A stretch of DNA of 64,000 nucleotides, taken from NCBI GenBank assembly GCA_914767885.1, contig CAJZBQ010000043.1, forward strand, positions 496,001-560,000, read 5' to 3'. Origin of the DNA: Blepharisma stoltei. Its lineage: Eukaryota; Ciliophora; Heterotrichea; Heterotrichida; Blepharismidae. Shown piece by piece: positions 63,441-64,000 of this stretch (position 1 is the stretch's first letter; every line of letters starts with the position of its first letter). Under the pieces are notes generated by a model. The model did not search any database. It was not told where the DNA came from and was given only the letters and a program-made list of their open reading frames with translations. The translations under genes were made by a program, and so were the position numbers.

Positions 63441-63920
63441 CTATCTTTTATTTACTAACTTTTTCCCCTCCGTGAGAGAATAAAACAATTTTTTTTCGCT
63501 TAGGTGGGGGTTAATTTTTTTTTTTAAAAATGTTTATTAGTAAATTATATAGTAAAATTATTTTTTGAAATTTAAAATAATCGCAAATTCGTAAAATTGG
63601 AAAGCAAATATTAATTTAATTGTAAAATTTATGTTTTAAAATGCAAGCTGTTCAAATTAAACAGCATTAGCAAGAGATTTCATAATAATAATTACCATTT
63701 ATATATATCAAATTTTTTTATTATAAATTTTTTTGTTCGCTTATGGAGGGTGGGTTTTTGGGGCAAAAATAGGTTTTTCCAATGGTTTTGCTCGCTAATG
63801 GAGGGGGAGGGGTGTAAGATTCCATTATTATTGAAAATATTTATAAAACTTAATTTCATCAAATCAGGATTTTCAGCCTTGAAAATTTTTTTAGAAGTTT
63901 CAATACTTACATCTTGGCTT
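63441..63920 (-). CDS. Possible C-terminal part of a minus-strand gene, split by an IES
   Basis: Downstream of the element at 63456 a minus-strand frame encodes ISQDVSIETSKKIFKAENPD and, after excision, continues FNNNGILVNKR to a TAG at 63443-63441. The length is short and the upstream border (in-frame TAG near 63932) is not explained, so this is tentative. Confidence 0.35.
63456..63815. mobile_element. Family-A MITE, 358 bp
   Basis: Flanked by TAA. Left terminus TTTTTCCCCTCCGTGAGAG, right end two copies of a diverged GCTnATGGAGGG around GGGCAAAAATAGG. Confidence 0.85.
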
Positions 63921-64000
63921 ATTATAAGCTAAACTCTTATAAAATGTCATCTTTGCACTATAAATATTAAAAATTAATAATTTTCTAGATTTTTAGCACC

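Noticed and set aside
1-64000. Interpreting in-frame TGA codons as stops, giving many short genes
   Set aside because: At positions such as 527, 2568, 15454, 43577 and 50568 TGA falls at conserved or structurally expected Trp sites and flanking sequence continues the same protein. TAA and TAG show no such pattern.
1-64000. Insertions explained as ordinary long introns
   Set aside because: They lack consistent GT/AG ends, have flanking direct repeats (TNA or 9-16 bp) and terminal inverted repeats or retroelement tails, whereas real introns here are 15 nt.
1-64000. Whole region as a field of pseudogenes
   Set aside because: After removal of insertions, catalytic motifs are intact and almost all joined lengths are exact multiples of three, which is not expected of decaying genes.
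1-64000. CRISPR arrays, operons, ribosome binding sites
   Set aside because: No regularly spaced repeats of that type; gene structure is eukaryotic.
1-64000. tRNA or rRNA genes
   Set aside because: No cloverleaf or rRNA core was recognised by eye. GC-rich blocks all matched the SINE-like elements; a covariance-model scan would be needed for certainty.
1-64000. Transposase gene for the MITEs
   Set aside because: No frame with DDE/D motifs was seen in or near any element; they appear non-autonomous.

Overview
The window looks like germline (micronuclear) DNA of a heterotrich ciliate, most likely Blepharisma or a close relative. Three things seen directly point there. (1) In-frame TGA recurs at conserved tryptophans in otherwise intact genes, while TAA and TAG act as stops. 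(2) Four introns of exactly 15 nt (GT...AG) can be placed at 16273, 19361, 19855 and 33883. (3) Most genes are broken by AT-rich or repeat-type insertions flanked by short direct repeats, and removing the insertion plus one repeat copy restores a conserved protein. That is how internal eliminated sequences (IESs) behave. I had no somatic genome to compare, so every junction is a prediction. In most interrupted genes, however, the joined length is a whole number of codons.

About 38 protein genes are packed on both strands. From left to right: an Mpp10-like tail, TRM61, a vWA-E2-U-box fusion, a papain-like protease, a CCHC protein, a DEAD-box helicase (about 0-12.6 kb); SIAH-like and Sel1 proteins, a small membrane protein, two CCT-motif proteins and a PTEN/auxilin-type phosphatase (13-22 kb); MsrA, a ciliary ASH-domain protein resembling CFAP74, LSM12, an ankyrin-SAM protein (22-32 kb); FEN1, RPS18, ArfGAP, PP2C, a CNNM-type transporter (32-40 kb); a very large CHAT-STAND-TPR gene (41-48.4 kb); secreted and lipidated proteins, a peroxisomal-type dehydrogenase, R2R3-MYB, CDPK, a twin-CX9C protein, an SCP-type phosphatase, MGMT and a CaaX coiled-coil protein (49-62.6 kb).

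Two insertion classes are present. The first is IESs and MITE-like elements (58-783 bp) with terminal inverted repeats. The commonest family ends in a C-run followed by CTCCGTGAGTGAAC. The target repeat is TA, or more exactly TNA (TTA, TAA, TGA, TCA). The second class is GC-richer SINE-like elements (172-747 bp) with target duplications of 9-16 bp, a 5' end around AATAAAATGGC, and 3' tails such as repeated TTAAGAT. Ten of these sit inside coding sequence and collapse in frame at their target duplications.

The most striking locus is at 41073-48386. Removing four SINE-like elements and one MITE-type IES gives a 1,708-codon reading frame with a CHAT protease domain, a STAND/NB-ARC ATPase and TPR-like helices, followed by a second CHAT and a second P-loop domain in which the key residues are lost. 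This is an NLR-like architecture. A few genes (UBC fusion, 5719 gene, DEAD-box, MsrA) are off by one base after joining, probably homopolymer or assembly errors or recent lesions.
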